A stretch of DNA of 64,000 nucleotides from assembly GCF_002836205.1 (NCBI RefSeq), contig NZ_PJBE01000011.1:93321-157320 (forward strand), read 5' to 3'. The stretch comes from Shewanella sp. Choline-02u-19 (GTDB taxonomy: Bacteria; Pseudomonadota; Gammaproteobacteria; Enterobacterales; Shewanellaceae). Positions 1-9,118 of the stretch are shown in pieces; the first letter of the stretch is position 1, and each line of letters begins with the position of its first letter. The position numbers and the translations under genes are program-made. The notes under the pieces were generated by a model. That model made no database searches. It was not told the origin of the DNA and saw nothing but the letters and a program-made list of their open reading frames with translations.

Positions 1-1
1 G

Positions 2-517
2 CTGCTATTTAAGCTCTATTTCGGGGTTATTCTTGGCTTAACAATAGGTAAAGCACTGTTTGGTGAAACCACCTATGTACCGCCTGAATCACTGCCTAAA
101 TGGGCCGTTTGGTCTGCTGTACCGATTCTTTCTATGGCACTCGTGATTATCTTTAAAGCGCGCATGAAAGACTCTCCTTGGGGGGTTCTTGCGGGGATTG
201 TCGCCTTTTTCTCAGCCATGCTCGGCGGCATTTACTTTGGTGACTCTATTGGTATTTTCTTTGGTGCATTAGCGGTAGGCATATACTCAAATCTCTATGC
301 TCGCTGGATGAAAGCACCCGCAACGATTGCGCTATTACAAGGTATCGTCATCTTAGTGCCGGGCAGCAAAACCTATATTGGTCTTAATACCTTAATTTTA
401 GGTGAAACCATGTTTAATCAATCGCACCTTGGCACGCAGGTATTTCTTATTTTCATGTCTATTGTTGCTGGATTAATCTTTGCCAATGTCGCCGTACCAC
501 CCCGTCGCACCTTATAA
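2..517 (+). CDS. Threonine/serine exporter family protein, ThrE type (5' end outside window)
   Basis: The reading frame is open from base 2, so the gene starts beyond the left edge and only its C-terminal 171 residues are visible. An ATG at 134 is internal. The visible part is almost wholly hydrophobic with about four to five membrane segments, and it contains a VPGSKTYIGL stretch like the conserved VPG motif of the ThrE/DUF3815 exporter domain. Members export threonine or serine through the inner membrane, and many bacteria split the exporter into two subunits; whether this is a split or fused form cannot be judged here. No terminator is obvious in the 180 bp before the next gene. Family assignment is fairly secure, substrate is inferred. 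Confidence 0.75.
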   Translation: MLFKLYFGVILGLTIGKALFGETTYVPPESLPKWAVWSAVPILSMALVIIFKARMKDSPWGVLAGIVAFFSAMLGGIYFGDSIGIFFGALAVGIYSNLYARWMKAPATIALLQGIVILVPGSKTYIGLNTLILGETMFNQSHLGTQVFLIFMSIVAGLIFANVAVPPRRTL

Positions 518-698
518 CTGTTTACGAGTTACAAATTAACACATGCGGGCGCATCAGCGCGCTCGCATCCTCTGCGTTATATTCGTCTATCCTCATGTAA
601 AGCCATCATCTTATGCTTGACTAACCTGCCTGTTCCATGTGTTATAGCTATGTAATGTATTTGTAATCATCGTTATCTCATTAGGACTCCTCTAGCCT

Positions 699-2348
699 AT
701 GACTCGATTTAGCTGTTCGACGTTAGCCTTATTAACTTACGCACTGACCAGTGCGGTTGGTGCTGAAGAGATAACGACAAAAAAAGCAGACGCTAAACCT
801 CAAGACTATGAACAAAAGAAGCATATCAACAGTATTGTCGTTAAAAGCAATGACATCTTTGATCTGTCTGACCCCGACACTTTCTTTATTCACCGCTGGG
901 CCAACTACCTACATATCAATACTCGCGACTACGTCATTCGCGACAAACTCAGCTTTAAAGAAAATGAAAGTGTAAGCCAAAAAGACCTCGATGAAGTGCA
1001 ACGAATATTACGCGCAGAGCCCTATATTCGTGATGCCGACATTCAGTTTGCTGAGCCCGCGCCAGATGCTGATGTCATCGATGATGGTGGTGAAAACATT
1101 CTGGTTGAAACGTGGGACAATTGGTCGTTATTACCCACGGTGAGTCTCGGCCGCAGCGGTGGTGAGAGTAAGTTTTCTATCGGTATTAAAGAGGATAATT
1201 TACTGGGTTTAGGGATCCGAACGCGCTTCAAGTACCAGTCTAATGCCGATCGTACTGGTTACAAATTTGCGATTGAAGCTCCCCTCAACTTTATCGAACA
1301 TGCCACCATAGCGGCTGACTTTTACGATAACAGTGATGGTCAAGCGACCCATCTATATTTTAAGAAACCTTTCTACACACTTGATGGCAGCAATATGTAC
1401 TCGGCTGAATATTTAGATGATCTCCGAGTCGATACCCTGAAACAAAACGGCCAGGAGTTTAATGAATTTGAGCATGCTGTTACCTACAATAGTGCCCGTT
1501 ACGGCTGGCTATTAAATCGCAGCAGTGATGAGCTTTCCCGCATCATAACTGGACTCACTCAAGATAAGCATGAGTTTGATAATATAGAGGAGTATCCAGC
1601 ATCAGAACTACCTCAAGATCGTGATTTTCTCTACCCTTGGGTAGCCTATCAATATCTACAAGATGACTTTAAAGTCCTCAACAACGTCCACCTCATTAAC
1701 TATAACGAAGACTTTAATTTAGGTTGGCAACACTATGTCAAATTAGGACTTGAAACCCGCGATCTCAACGATGACTCCCCTGTTGGTTATCACATCAATT
1801 GGCAGTCTAGCCGTGGTTTCCAAGCTAAAGATCACTTACTGCTGCTAGAAATGGATGGCGAAGGTGTGTTTGCCACCACTCAAAAAGACTATTACAAGGT
1901 GAATGTTGCCGCTGAGTACTTCTACCATATCACCCCTAAGTGGACCGCTTATTCCAAACTCAGGCTCAGCACTTCGCAAAACAATTATATTGATAGGCCC
2001 TTCGCACTCGGTGATGACACTGGGATCCGTGGTTACCCTAACGACTATCAATATGGTGACAATCAATGGGCATTTACGGCTGAAGTCCGTAATTACCCCA
2101 ATATTAATCTCTATCAATTAGCAGAGCTGGGCTGGGCTGCCTTTACCGATGTGGGTCAAGCAACGGGGGGCAATGATGGCAACAACGAGATCCCTGGCGT
2201 TATTGGAAGCGTCGGGATTGGTGCGAGGATCTATTCGTCTAAATCAAGTTATGGCAACGTTGCCCACATTGATTTCAGTGTTCCGTTTACCACTGGCGCA
2301 GAGGTGAATAGCTGGGAATGGCGCTTCTTGGTGAAAAACAGATTCTAA
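699..2348 (+). CDS. BamA/TamA-like (Omp85/D15 family) outer membrane protein
   Basis: The 549-residue product has an N-terminal signal peptide of about 22 residues ending near VGA. Next comes one POTRA-like module at about residues 42-120, ending in the pattern ILRAEPYIRDADIQF. The rest is a C-terminal barrel rich in alternating aromatic strands, ending in Phe as outer-membrane barrels usually do. A conserved GDDTGIRGY-type loop near residue 440 matches the RGY signature inserted into Omp85 barrels. With one recognisable POTRA module it is shorter than BamA or TamA and resembles D15-type 'surface antigen' proteins. Cargo is unknown. It faces a convergent membrane regulator gene 10 bp downstream. 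A start at the ATG at 699 gives a normal signal peptide. Confidence 0.8.
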   Translation: MTRFSCSTLALLTYALTSAVGAEEITTKKADAKPQDYEQKKHINSIVVKSNDIFDLSDPDTFFIHRWANYLHINTRDYVIRDKLSFKENESVSQKDLDEVQRILRAEPYIRDADIQFAEPAPDADVIDDGGENILVETWDNWSLLPTVSLGRSGGESKFSIGIKEDNLLGLGIRTRFKYQSNADRTGYKFAIEAPLNFIEHATIAADFYDNSDGQATHLYFKKPFYTLDGSNMYSAEYLDDLRVDTLKQNGQEFNEFEHAVTYNSARYGWLLNRSSDELSRIITGLTQDKHEFDNIEEYPASELPQDRDFLYPWVAYQYLQDDFKVLNNVHLINYNEDFNLGWQHYVKLGLETRDLNDDSPVGYHINWQSSRGFQAKDHLLLLEMDGEGVFATTQKDYYKVNVAAEYFYHITPKWTAYSKLRLSTSQNNYIDRPFALGDDTGIRGYPNDYQYGDNQWAFTAEVRNYPNINLYQLAELGWAAFTDVGQATGGNDGNNEIPGVIGSVGIGARIYSSKSSYGNVAHIDFSVPFTTGAEVNSWEWRFLVKNRF

Positions 2349-2358
2349 TACTAAAATG

Positions 2359-4455
2359 CTAGTGACTTGCAGCTAACGAAACACTGTAAATATCGGCATC
2401 ATTAATTCCTAACATACTCACCACAATGGTATTGTCATCCCCTTTTGCCAACGCACGTTGTCCGCGAATACTCACAGCGGGTAAAGTAAATAGTAACTGC
2501 TGTTGATTATCAGCTGCTATCTCAATAATTTGATCGCTGATGTCAGTGCGCTTTAAAAAATACAGCGCATCGTTTTGGTAAAAGAAGCTGCCCCAATCAC
2601 TCGTCGACAGTTCGGCTGTTATCAGTCTTTCTTCACCGCCATCATTCGGATGGTAATAGATCCCAGCTTGGTTATCGCGGCTGTAATACAGGCCACCGGC
2701 GTTATCCTCAACACCATACTTAGCAGCATGGCCCACTACAAACTCAGATTGTTGACTATCGAGATGATAAGCATAGAGGCTCCAATGTCCATCGACATTC
2801 GATGAGTAATAGATCTTACTACCATCATTAGAAAATGAAGGATTTCTGACATCACCTTCAATGCCACTCATTTCAGTGGGCTCATCGCCCCCCACTGAAC
2901 CTAAGTAGAGGTTGTAGTTCTTTGCCCCTTTCGGTTTTATAGGTAATACATATTGCTCATCAATCGGTGACGCTGCTGGCACACCAACAATCCCCTGCAA
3001 ATGAGTCAGTTGCTTGCTGCCAGTTTCTTGATTAACCCATAACTCCCAAGCACCGCTACGATTAGACAAAAATAATACCTCTTGCGAGCTCGCCACGAAC
3101 TGGCCAAACATGTCACGAGAAGACGATGCAAGCTGCTGCTTTACCCGTCCGTCAGATAAGGACCGCACCGTAATATGCTCTTGTGATAAATGGCGAGAAT
3201 AGTACAAGCTGTTGTTCTTCTTGTTGATAGCAAGACTACTAATGGTACTGTCATGATGGAAATCAACAACTGACTGTGAAACAAAGCTGTATTGCTCGAT
3301 CACAAAGGCGCCGTCACGTAACGCATTAAAATAGAGCATATTATTTTCTTGCTCCCATGCTAAGCCAATAATCATACTTTCACCCTCTACCAAAGGTATC
3401 GCCTCTTTATTGGAGTGGGATAGCACGATGATTGATGCGCTCATATCGACCCGGCGAACAATGGCGAGCTCACTGCTGGAAGCAGACCAGCTCATTAACA
3501 GATCTTCCTCTCCCGCCGCAGGAAATGAAAACTGACTGATCTCTGATGAGTCGAAGTTATAAGTGTATACCGCAACCTTTTCTTCATTCTTTTTTGCGTA
3601 AGCGAGCCATTTCCCATCAGGAGACCAATCAAGACTATGCAGATAGCCACTGCTAATACATCCCGTATCAATAAGCTTATCTTGATTGGTAATGAGTTCT
3701 CTGACGTGCAGCTCACAGCGGCCTGAAGCACTAAATCTGAAATAAGCTAATGCCTGCCCATCTGCCGACCAAGTCGGTGATGTTTCCTTATCTTCACTCA
3801 TCGATACTTGCCTCAATGGCGCGTTAGTATCGGTTAAATCTTTAATGTAAATCTGAGATTTTTTCTGCTCTCGTCGCCATTGAAATGCCATAAAGCGACC
3901 ATCTGGAGAAATAGCGGCTTGCTCCTCTACCCCTTCAAAATTAGTAATACGCTTGGCCTTAAGCGGCTCCGCGATATTAGTTACGGTGTCAATAGAGGCA
4001 AAAAAATAGCCTATGACGGCAATCAATATGACGCCAAAAAGTGTAACTACAGGTTTGATAAATGATTGTGATTGCTTTGGTGTTTCAGAGGCGAATAGCG
4101 ATGACGGACGAGGTTTATCATTGATAGCTTCAGGTGGGGGTAATAGCTGATAGCCAATCTTGGTAATGGTCTTAAAGTAGATCTCAGGCTCTTCACCGAG
4201 TTCACTTATGGTTTTTCTTAACTGCCATATCGCATTGCCAGTACCGCGCTTGCCCACTTCAACATTACCCAGCCATACTTGCTCTATGGCGACACTTTTA
4301 GTCACCGTTTCTCCAGCGTAAAGGATTAACAACTTTAAGAACTCGAACACTTTGGCCGGCAGAGTGATCTCTATGCTGTCCTTGCTTATCGTCATGTCGT
4401 GGCAATTTACGATACATTGACCAATCTGATATTTTTGATGGGGTAACGAAATCAT
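2359..4455 (-). CDS. CadC/ToxR-like membrane transcriptional regulator with TolB-like beta-propeller sensor
   Basis: The N-terminal 100 residues form an OmpR-type winged helix (LPAKVFEFLKLLILYAGETVTK, then AIWQLRKTISELGE and TKIGYQLL, typical of CadC/ToxR). A proline- and serine-rich linker follows, then one membrane span at about residues 135-154, and then roughly 540 periplasmic residues with repeated SPDGRFMAF/SPDGKWLAY/SNDGSKIYYS motifs of PD40/WD40-like TolB propellers. It should bind DNA in the cytoplasm while sensing a periplasmic signal. The frame is open upstream to a TTG at 4497, but I chose the ATG at 4455 because it directly precedes the winged helix; an AAAGGAG lies about 14 nt upstream, slightly far. 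Target genes are unknown; the neighbouring Omp85 gene is a candidate. Confidence 0.82.
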   Translation of the reverse strand: MISLPHQKYQIGQCIVNCHDMTISKDSIEITLPAKVFEFLKLLILYAGETVTKSVAIEQVWLGNVEVGKRGTGNAIWQLRKTISELGEEPEIYFKTITKIGYQLLPPPEAINDKPRPSSLFASETPKQSQSFIKPVVTLFGVILIAVIGYFFASIDTVTNIAEPLKAKRITNFEGVEEQAAISPDGRFMAFQWRREQKKSQIYIKDLTDTNAPLRQVSMSEDKETSPTWSADGQALAYFRFSASGRCELHVRELITNQDKLIDTGCISSGYLHSLDWSPDGKWLAYAKKNEEKVAVYTYNFDSSEISQFSFPAAGEEDLLMSWSASSSELAIVRRVDMSASIIVLSHSNKEAIPLVEGESMIIGLAWEQENNMLYFNALRDGAFVIEQYSFVSQSVVDFHHDSTISSLAINKKNNSLYYSRHLSQEHITVRSLSDGRVKQQLASSSRDMFGQFVASSQEVLFLSNRSGAWELWVNQETGSKQLTHLQGIVGVPAASPIDEQYVLPIKPKGAKNYNLYLGSVGGDEPTEMSGIEGDVRNPSFSNDGSKIYYSSNVDGHWSLYAYHLDSQQSEFVVGHAAKYGVEDNAGGLYYSRDNQAGIYYHPNDGGEERLITAELSTSDWGSFFYQNDALYFLKRTDISDQIIEIAADNQQQLLFTLPAVSIRGQRALAKGDDNTIVVSMLGINDADIYSVSLAASH

Positions 4456-4727
4456 AGTGACTGGCGACACTCCTTTAAAATCCTGCAGAAACAACAATAT
4501 CTAAGCGAACAGCCCGCTTAAAGTTAACCTTTACGTAACATCCATCTTATCTGTGCCTGTTGCTTAAACCAAGCCCTAACCTAAACAAGCGAAAAAATAC
4601 AACGTGTGGGTCACTATTTTACGAACAAAGATATTGAAAAAAACTCAACAAGCATCATATCAATCAATAAGTTGATACAAATCACATTCATACATTATTG
4701 AGCTGTATCAAATTGTAATACCCAAAA

Positions 4728-4758
4728 AACAAAAAGAGAGCACCTAGGTGCTCTCTTT
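4728..4758 (-). terminator. Rho-independent terminator of the pseudoprotease gene
   Basis: A 12-bp perfect stem, GAGAGCACC with AAA at its base, is built on the palindrome CACCTAGGTG. Read on the minus strand it is followed by a T-rich tract. It lies about 40 bp past the stop codon of the large minus-strand gene. Confidence 0.8.
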
Positions 4759-4795
4759 CAATTTGGAGGATAAATTCCAACCAATTAACGCATTT

Positions 4796-7700
4796 TTAAC
4801 GACGCACTTTACGACGTAGACCCAGTAGCGCGAATAAGCTTAATAGACCAAACCCTAAGCTACCGCCGCTGTCACTTTCGTTAACAGGCTCTTCAGCAAC
4901 TGGAGCAGGCGCTGTCAATGTCAATGTCATTACAAAGCTTGTTTCTGTCTTGTTAACTGCATCATCAGCGGTGACAACAATAGTGTATTCACCAGCAGCG
5001 CCTGATGCGGCGTTACCAGTGATCATGCCGGTTACACTATCAATGCTCATACCTTCTGGTAAGCCAACAGCGCTAAATGTCATGGCATCGCCTTCAGCTT
5101 CTGTAAAGTACATTGAAGCATCAATTTCTGCTGCGCCTGTTTCACTCATTGAAACCGCAGGCATTTCTCCAACCAGTTCAGGGGCGATATCGTTGACGTT
5201 GTTGATGGTGACGATGACGTTTGCAACAGCGGTATAACTATTGCCCTGTCGACCAATGACTTCTAGGTTATAACCCAAATTACCCGCGTCATAATCCAGT
5301 GCAGCAGGATTATTAACGATGATCTCACCGGTATCACTGACTGAGAACGGATCACCAGGCAATGCATTCATTAGGCTCAAGGTGTATTTAGACCACTGGG
5401 CGTCAAATGCTGCCGCAGCAAAGAAGGTTTCTGAATCTAACTCGATTTGAGCTACCACAGTACCCATTTCAGCATCTTCATCAACTTGATGCATCTGGCC
5501 ATCTTTTGGATGAGCAGTTAAAGAGTAATCTCCCTGGCCCATAGGCGATGTCATCCCCCAGTTATCTTCTAAACTGATTAACATCATGCCATCATTGTTG
5601 CAGCCAGAACCGAAGCTAAAGTTACACTCACTCGCCATACCAAGCTCTGCGGTTTCACCCGCGGCTAGAGTCACCATAGGTTGGTAATCTTTTGACTCCC
5701 CCTCTTCGACTAAGCGTGAAATCAACGGTAAACCACCACCATTAGACTCTGATTCAAGTGTCTCACCGGTGAACCAGTCAAAGTAAGTTGATGTCTCAGT
5801 TTTGCCGTATTTGACCGGATTATATTGGATGATGGGTTCGCCAAGATCAGCCACTGCATCTCGATCTGTGGCAAAGATCCAACCGTGGTTTTGGTCGAAA
5901 TCGTCAATGCTAGTCATGTTCTCGCCATGATAAAGATCTTCTAAACAGTACTGAGCCACAAAGTTCTGCCCATGGCCAGTCATGTAAGTCGGTAGTTTAG
6001 ATTGAATGTAACGTTTACGTGGTTGCGTCCAGTCATATTCTTGGTCAAAATCGATGAACCAAGCTGCTGGAGAGCCATTTTCATCCGGCTCAATAAACCC
6101 GCCCATCACCACCTGAGTCGCTTCATCCCAAGCATAAGGTTCGCCATTGACTCCTTTATCAAATTCGTTATCTAACACAAACTGCTCTTGATAGACGTTC
6201 CACCAAACAAGTGCCGCGCCGCCTTTATCAAAATGGTTCGCCATACCGGCATCGTTCGGCTTAAAAAAACGTCCAGCAACCACAAGTTTTTTACCTGTGC
6301 TACACATGGCTTCCTCGTAAATACCACCACCGATAACATTCGGAATATTACCTTGAACGTTTTCTTTTCCGGTAGGAATTTGTGCTTGATGAAACATCGC
6401 AGGAAACACTGCAAAGGTAGTTTCGGTTGTACTAGTATTGGTAAACTGTTGAACATATGCACCCGCTTCAGGGCTGACCATATTGCTCAAGTCGCTACCG
6501 TACTGCTCTGCAAACGTACTGAAATCCCGGCTGATTTCAGTACTCGCTCTAGGCTTCACCAACCAGCTCATGCTGACAGTGGGTTTCTCATCAGCAGTCA
6601 ATTGCAGCTGACCTGTTAACTCTACTTTAGACCAGTGTTCAGAAGTGAAGTCTCTCGCCATTTTAATAGGCCAGTTCTCTAACTTTGAAAAATCAATTGC
6701 AAGTACCACAGGGAACACAACAGTCTGACCAGCAGGAACACTAACACTGGTCGGCAGATCCCACACCAGTGCCATATCACCCATCTTACCCGATGACGTC
6801 ATCGTAACTTCATAGGTCACAGTCGCGTCAGAAAGGTTCTTTAACTGCACTTCTTTAACAAAGCGCTGCACCCCCATGCCCTCTTCAAAACCAAAGCTGA
6901 GGTTAGGCTGGTAGGTATTTCTTTCCCACGCGACGGCAGCAGAATCAATTGCAGCTTCAATATTTTCAACACCGTTACCAATCAACACCAGTTCAGCTTG
7001 TTTATTGGCAAGGTCCATCACATTGTTATCGGCGGTGTTCATCAATAGTGCTTTGATCTCAACCATAGACAATTCAGGACGTTTTGATTTCAATATAGCT
7101 GCCGCCGCGGCAACGCGCGCAGCCGCCATCACGGTGTGCGACTCGGTATCCATTTGATCACCACCACCAACTACCGCAACATCGATGTTTTCAGCGTAGC
7201 TGACCATATCGGGCTTTGAGTAGCCATTGGCACCACGAACCGGCCCATGAGGCGTACTTGTCGTCACCATCATCTTGTCGTCACTATCCGTTGTCATACC
7301 GCCAACGGTCAGCGCGCTCGGTGCAGCGCCGCGCCAAGTCATATTGAAGCGGTTATCAAACCACTCACCACCGGTACCAGCATTCACAACGACAAGTGCA
7401 CCTAGCCCTGACGCCATCTCTATCGCATGCGCCTCAGCAACTGCGCCTGAAATACCATCATCAGACGGTGCATAGAATGCGCTGCCACCCATAGCGTCAA
7501 CCACGATGATATCGGCGCGGTCATCAAAGCTACCGTCTTGATTAGGATCAAGTGCGTATTCCAACGCCAACATAAAGGTACTGCTTGATTCAGGGCTTAA
7601 GTTATAACCATAGCCATAAGGGTCCGACACATTGGAGGTTTTAAAAGCGGCAATTTTTGCCCCTGGTGCCAATGCGTGAACCACGCTGGCAAGTCGAGTA

Positions 7701-8446
7701 CCATGACCTGTATTGTGAGTTGCACCGTCATAATCACGAATGAAATAGATATTCTGATCGATTGGGTTTGGATCTAATCCCCAACCTGCATCACTGCTTA
7801 AGTCCATGCCTTCAACAACCACATCGGTAGGGAAGCCATCAAATGCGTTAATCGCATTTTCCATGGCTGCACCATAAGTTGCCGCTTCACCATCACCGCC
7901 AAGCCCTACGTGAGTGTAATCCACCCCACTACCAATAATGGCAACTTTAACGCCCTCACCTGCAGTGACATCATCAACTAACGCTGGTGCTTTAGCCTGG
8001 GTAGACGAAGAAGTTGTCGCCTTACGTACTGCGTTTGCTGGAAAAACTGCGGTTGTCACTTCAGCGACAACCGCTTTAACACCCGCGATCGCTTTAATCT
8101 TGTCTGCATACGCTGCGTCAGCTTGGACACGGACGAAGTTACCAAATATTTTTGCACCAGGCAGCGTTTTAATGTTGCCATCAAGCGCCATTATGTCGCT
8201 CAGAACCGTTTTTTGTTTAGCTTCTACTTGCTTAAGGTTAGCGGCAAATTTCTTTTTGTTGTTAACCGTAGCTTTAGTGAGTGAGCCAGTCTCTGCAAGA
8301 TAGACGTTAAACGTCACTAATTGGCCTTTTTTAGCGGGTGCACTGTATACAGATAAAGTATCGGTGCTTTGTGCGACGGCAATCGTTGCAGGAACCATGG
8401 CGGCTAATGCAATGCATGTTGCCAATTTAGATTTTTTGAATGACAT
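4796..8446 (-). CDS. Secreted S8-family (subtilisin-fold) pseudoprotease with GlyGly-CTERM tail
   Basis: The 1216-residue protein has a signal peptide (about residues 1-25), an I9-like propeptide (about 65-130), a subtilase fold (about 165-475), a long beta-rich region, a cadherin-like repeat (about 985-1100) and a putative Ig-like domain (about 1100-1185). It ends SDSGG, a hydrophobic helix and RRKVRR, matching GlyGly-CTERM sorting signals. The fold aligns clearly with active subtilases, but the Asp of the DTG motif is Gly172 (GSG), the oxyanion Asn is Thr358 (AGTGG) and the Ser of GTSMAAPH is Val439 (HTVMAAAR). Only catalytic His248 (GHGT) remains. I checked the codons for 172 (GGT) and 439 (GTG). 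The frame is intact, so this is a conserved-looking non-catalytic protein rather than a decayed gene. Function is unknown; ligand binding or partnership with the divergent active protease are guesses. Confidence 0.85.
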   Translation of the reverse strand: MSFKKSKLATCIALAAMVPATIAVAQSTDTLSVYSAPAKKGQLVTFNVYLAETGSLTKATVNNKKKFAANLKQVEAKQKTVLSDIMALDGNIKTLPGAKIFGNFVRVQADAAYADKIKAIAGVKAVVAEVTTAVFPANAVRKATTSSSTQAKAPALVDDVTAGEGVKVAIIGSGVDYTHVGLGGDGEAATYGAAMENAINAFDGFPTDVVVEGMDLSSDAGWGLDPNPIDQNIYFIRDYDGATHNTGHGTRLASVVHALAPGAKIAAFKTSNVSDPYGYGYNLSPESSSTFMLALEYALDPNQDGSFDDRADIIVVDAMGGSAFYAPSDDGISGAVAEAHAIEMASGLGALVVVNAGTGGEWFDNRFNMTWRGAAPSALTVGGMTTDSDDKMMVTTSTPHGPVRGANGYSKPDMVSYAENIDVAVVGGGDQMDTESHTVMAAARVAAAAAILKSKRPELSMVEIKALLMNTADNNVMDLANKQAELVLIGNGVENIEAAIDSAAVAWERNTYQPNLSFGFEEGMGVQRFVKEVQLKNLSDATVTYEVTMTSSGKMGDMALVWDLPTSVSVPAGQTVVFPVVLAIDFSKLENWPIKMARDFTSEHWSKVELTGQLQLTADEKPTVSMSWLVKPRASTEISRDFSTFAEQYGSDLSNMVSPEAGAYVQQFTNTSTTETTFAVFPAMFHQAQIPTGKENVQGNIPNVIGGGIYEEAMCSTGKKLVVAGRFFKPNDAGMANHFDKGGAALVWWNVYQEQFVLDNEFDKGVNGEPYAWDEATQVVMGGFIEPDENGSPAAWFIDFDQEYDWTQPRKRYIQSKLPTYMTGHGQNFVAQYCLEDLYHGENMTSIDDFDQNHGWIFATDRDAVADLGEPIIQYNPVKYGKTETSTYFDWFTGETLESESNGGGLPLISRLVEEGESKDYQPMVTLAAGETAELGMASECNFSFGSGCNNDGMMLISLEDNWGMTSPMGQGDYSLTAHPKDGQMHQVDEDAEMGTVVAQIELDSETFFAAAAFDAQWSKYTLSLMNALPGDPFSVSDTGEIIVNNPAALDYDAGNLGYNLEVIGRQGNSYTAVANVIVTINNVNDIAPELVGEMPAVSMSETGAAEIDASMYFTEAEGDAMTFSAVGLPEGMSIDSVTGMITGNAASGAAGEYTIVVTADDAVNKTETSFVMTLTLTAPAPVAEEPVNESDSGGSLGFGLLSLFALLGLRRKVRR

Positions 8447-9118
8447 ATTTTTTCCCTAAGATGTTGCGACATCACTTTTATTTTTAAGTCGAATTGTTTT
8501 AGGCCAACCAGTCACATCGCTACAGCCGGCTAACAACTTATTAACTTTACCCATATCGTTTTCTGTTAATTGCGGGAAAACAACAAGCATTTAGCCTTTC
8601 ATTTTGTTTCTTTTCTCTTTCTATTAGTCTTCATTTACTATGAATTCAATGGCTTAAAATTAAATCTGTAAACGTAAGTAAACAAGAAACAACCACTAAT
8701 CTGAGTTAAATGGAAAAGCAAACTCTTTTGGATTGCAGCTCAAGAGCACTTGAACAGAAGAATATGGCCCGCGATAGCAGCTTAAACCCTCAACAGCACT
8801 GGGCTAGGGCACCGTTCAGCCGCCAAATTTCATGCCTGCGTAACAACTTCCCCTTTCTGAGTTAACGGTATGAAAACATCTAAAAAACAGATACATATAG
8901 ATACAAGAAGATTACGTAAGACATTGAATCAAAAGGAATTGAAAAAGAAATGAAACATAAGTGACGCCAAATAGTAGCGAGTCGTTTGCTCAAGATGGTT
9001 TCGATGGGGTATCAAGTTTACGTCGAATTAACAATTCTAATAAATTGACTGCTCGCGCAAGTTATTCGCAGCAGAAGAGAATACTCAACACAATAATTAT
9101 AAATACGAGGAAGACCAG
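8447..9118. other. Divergent intergenic region between the two S8-family genes
   Basis: These 672 bp separate the two divergent protease-like genes and must hold both promoters. The segment is A+T-rich near both ends. I see no convincing operator or long hairpin. A 27-codon lysine-rich frame at 8870-8953 has a weak ribosome-binding site and is not called as a gene. Confidence 0.5.

Noticed and set aside
8870..8953. Lysine-rich 27-codon frame between the two S8-family genes
   Set aside because: Weak ribosome-binding site, no recognisable family, and A-rich composition makes such a frame likely by chance.
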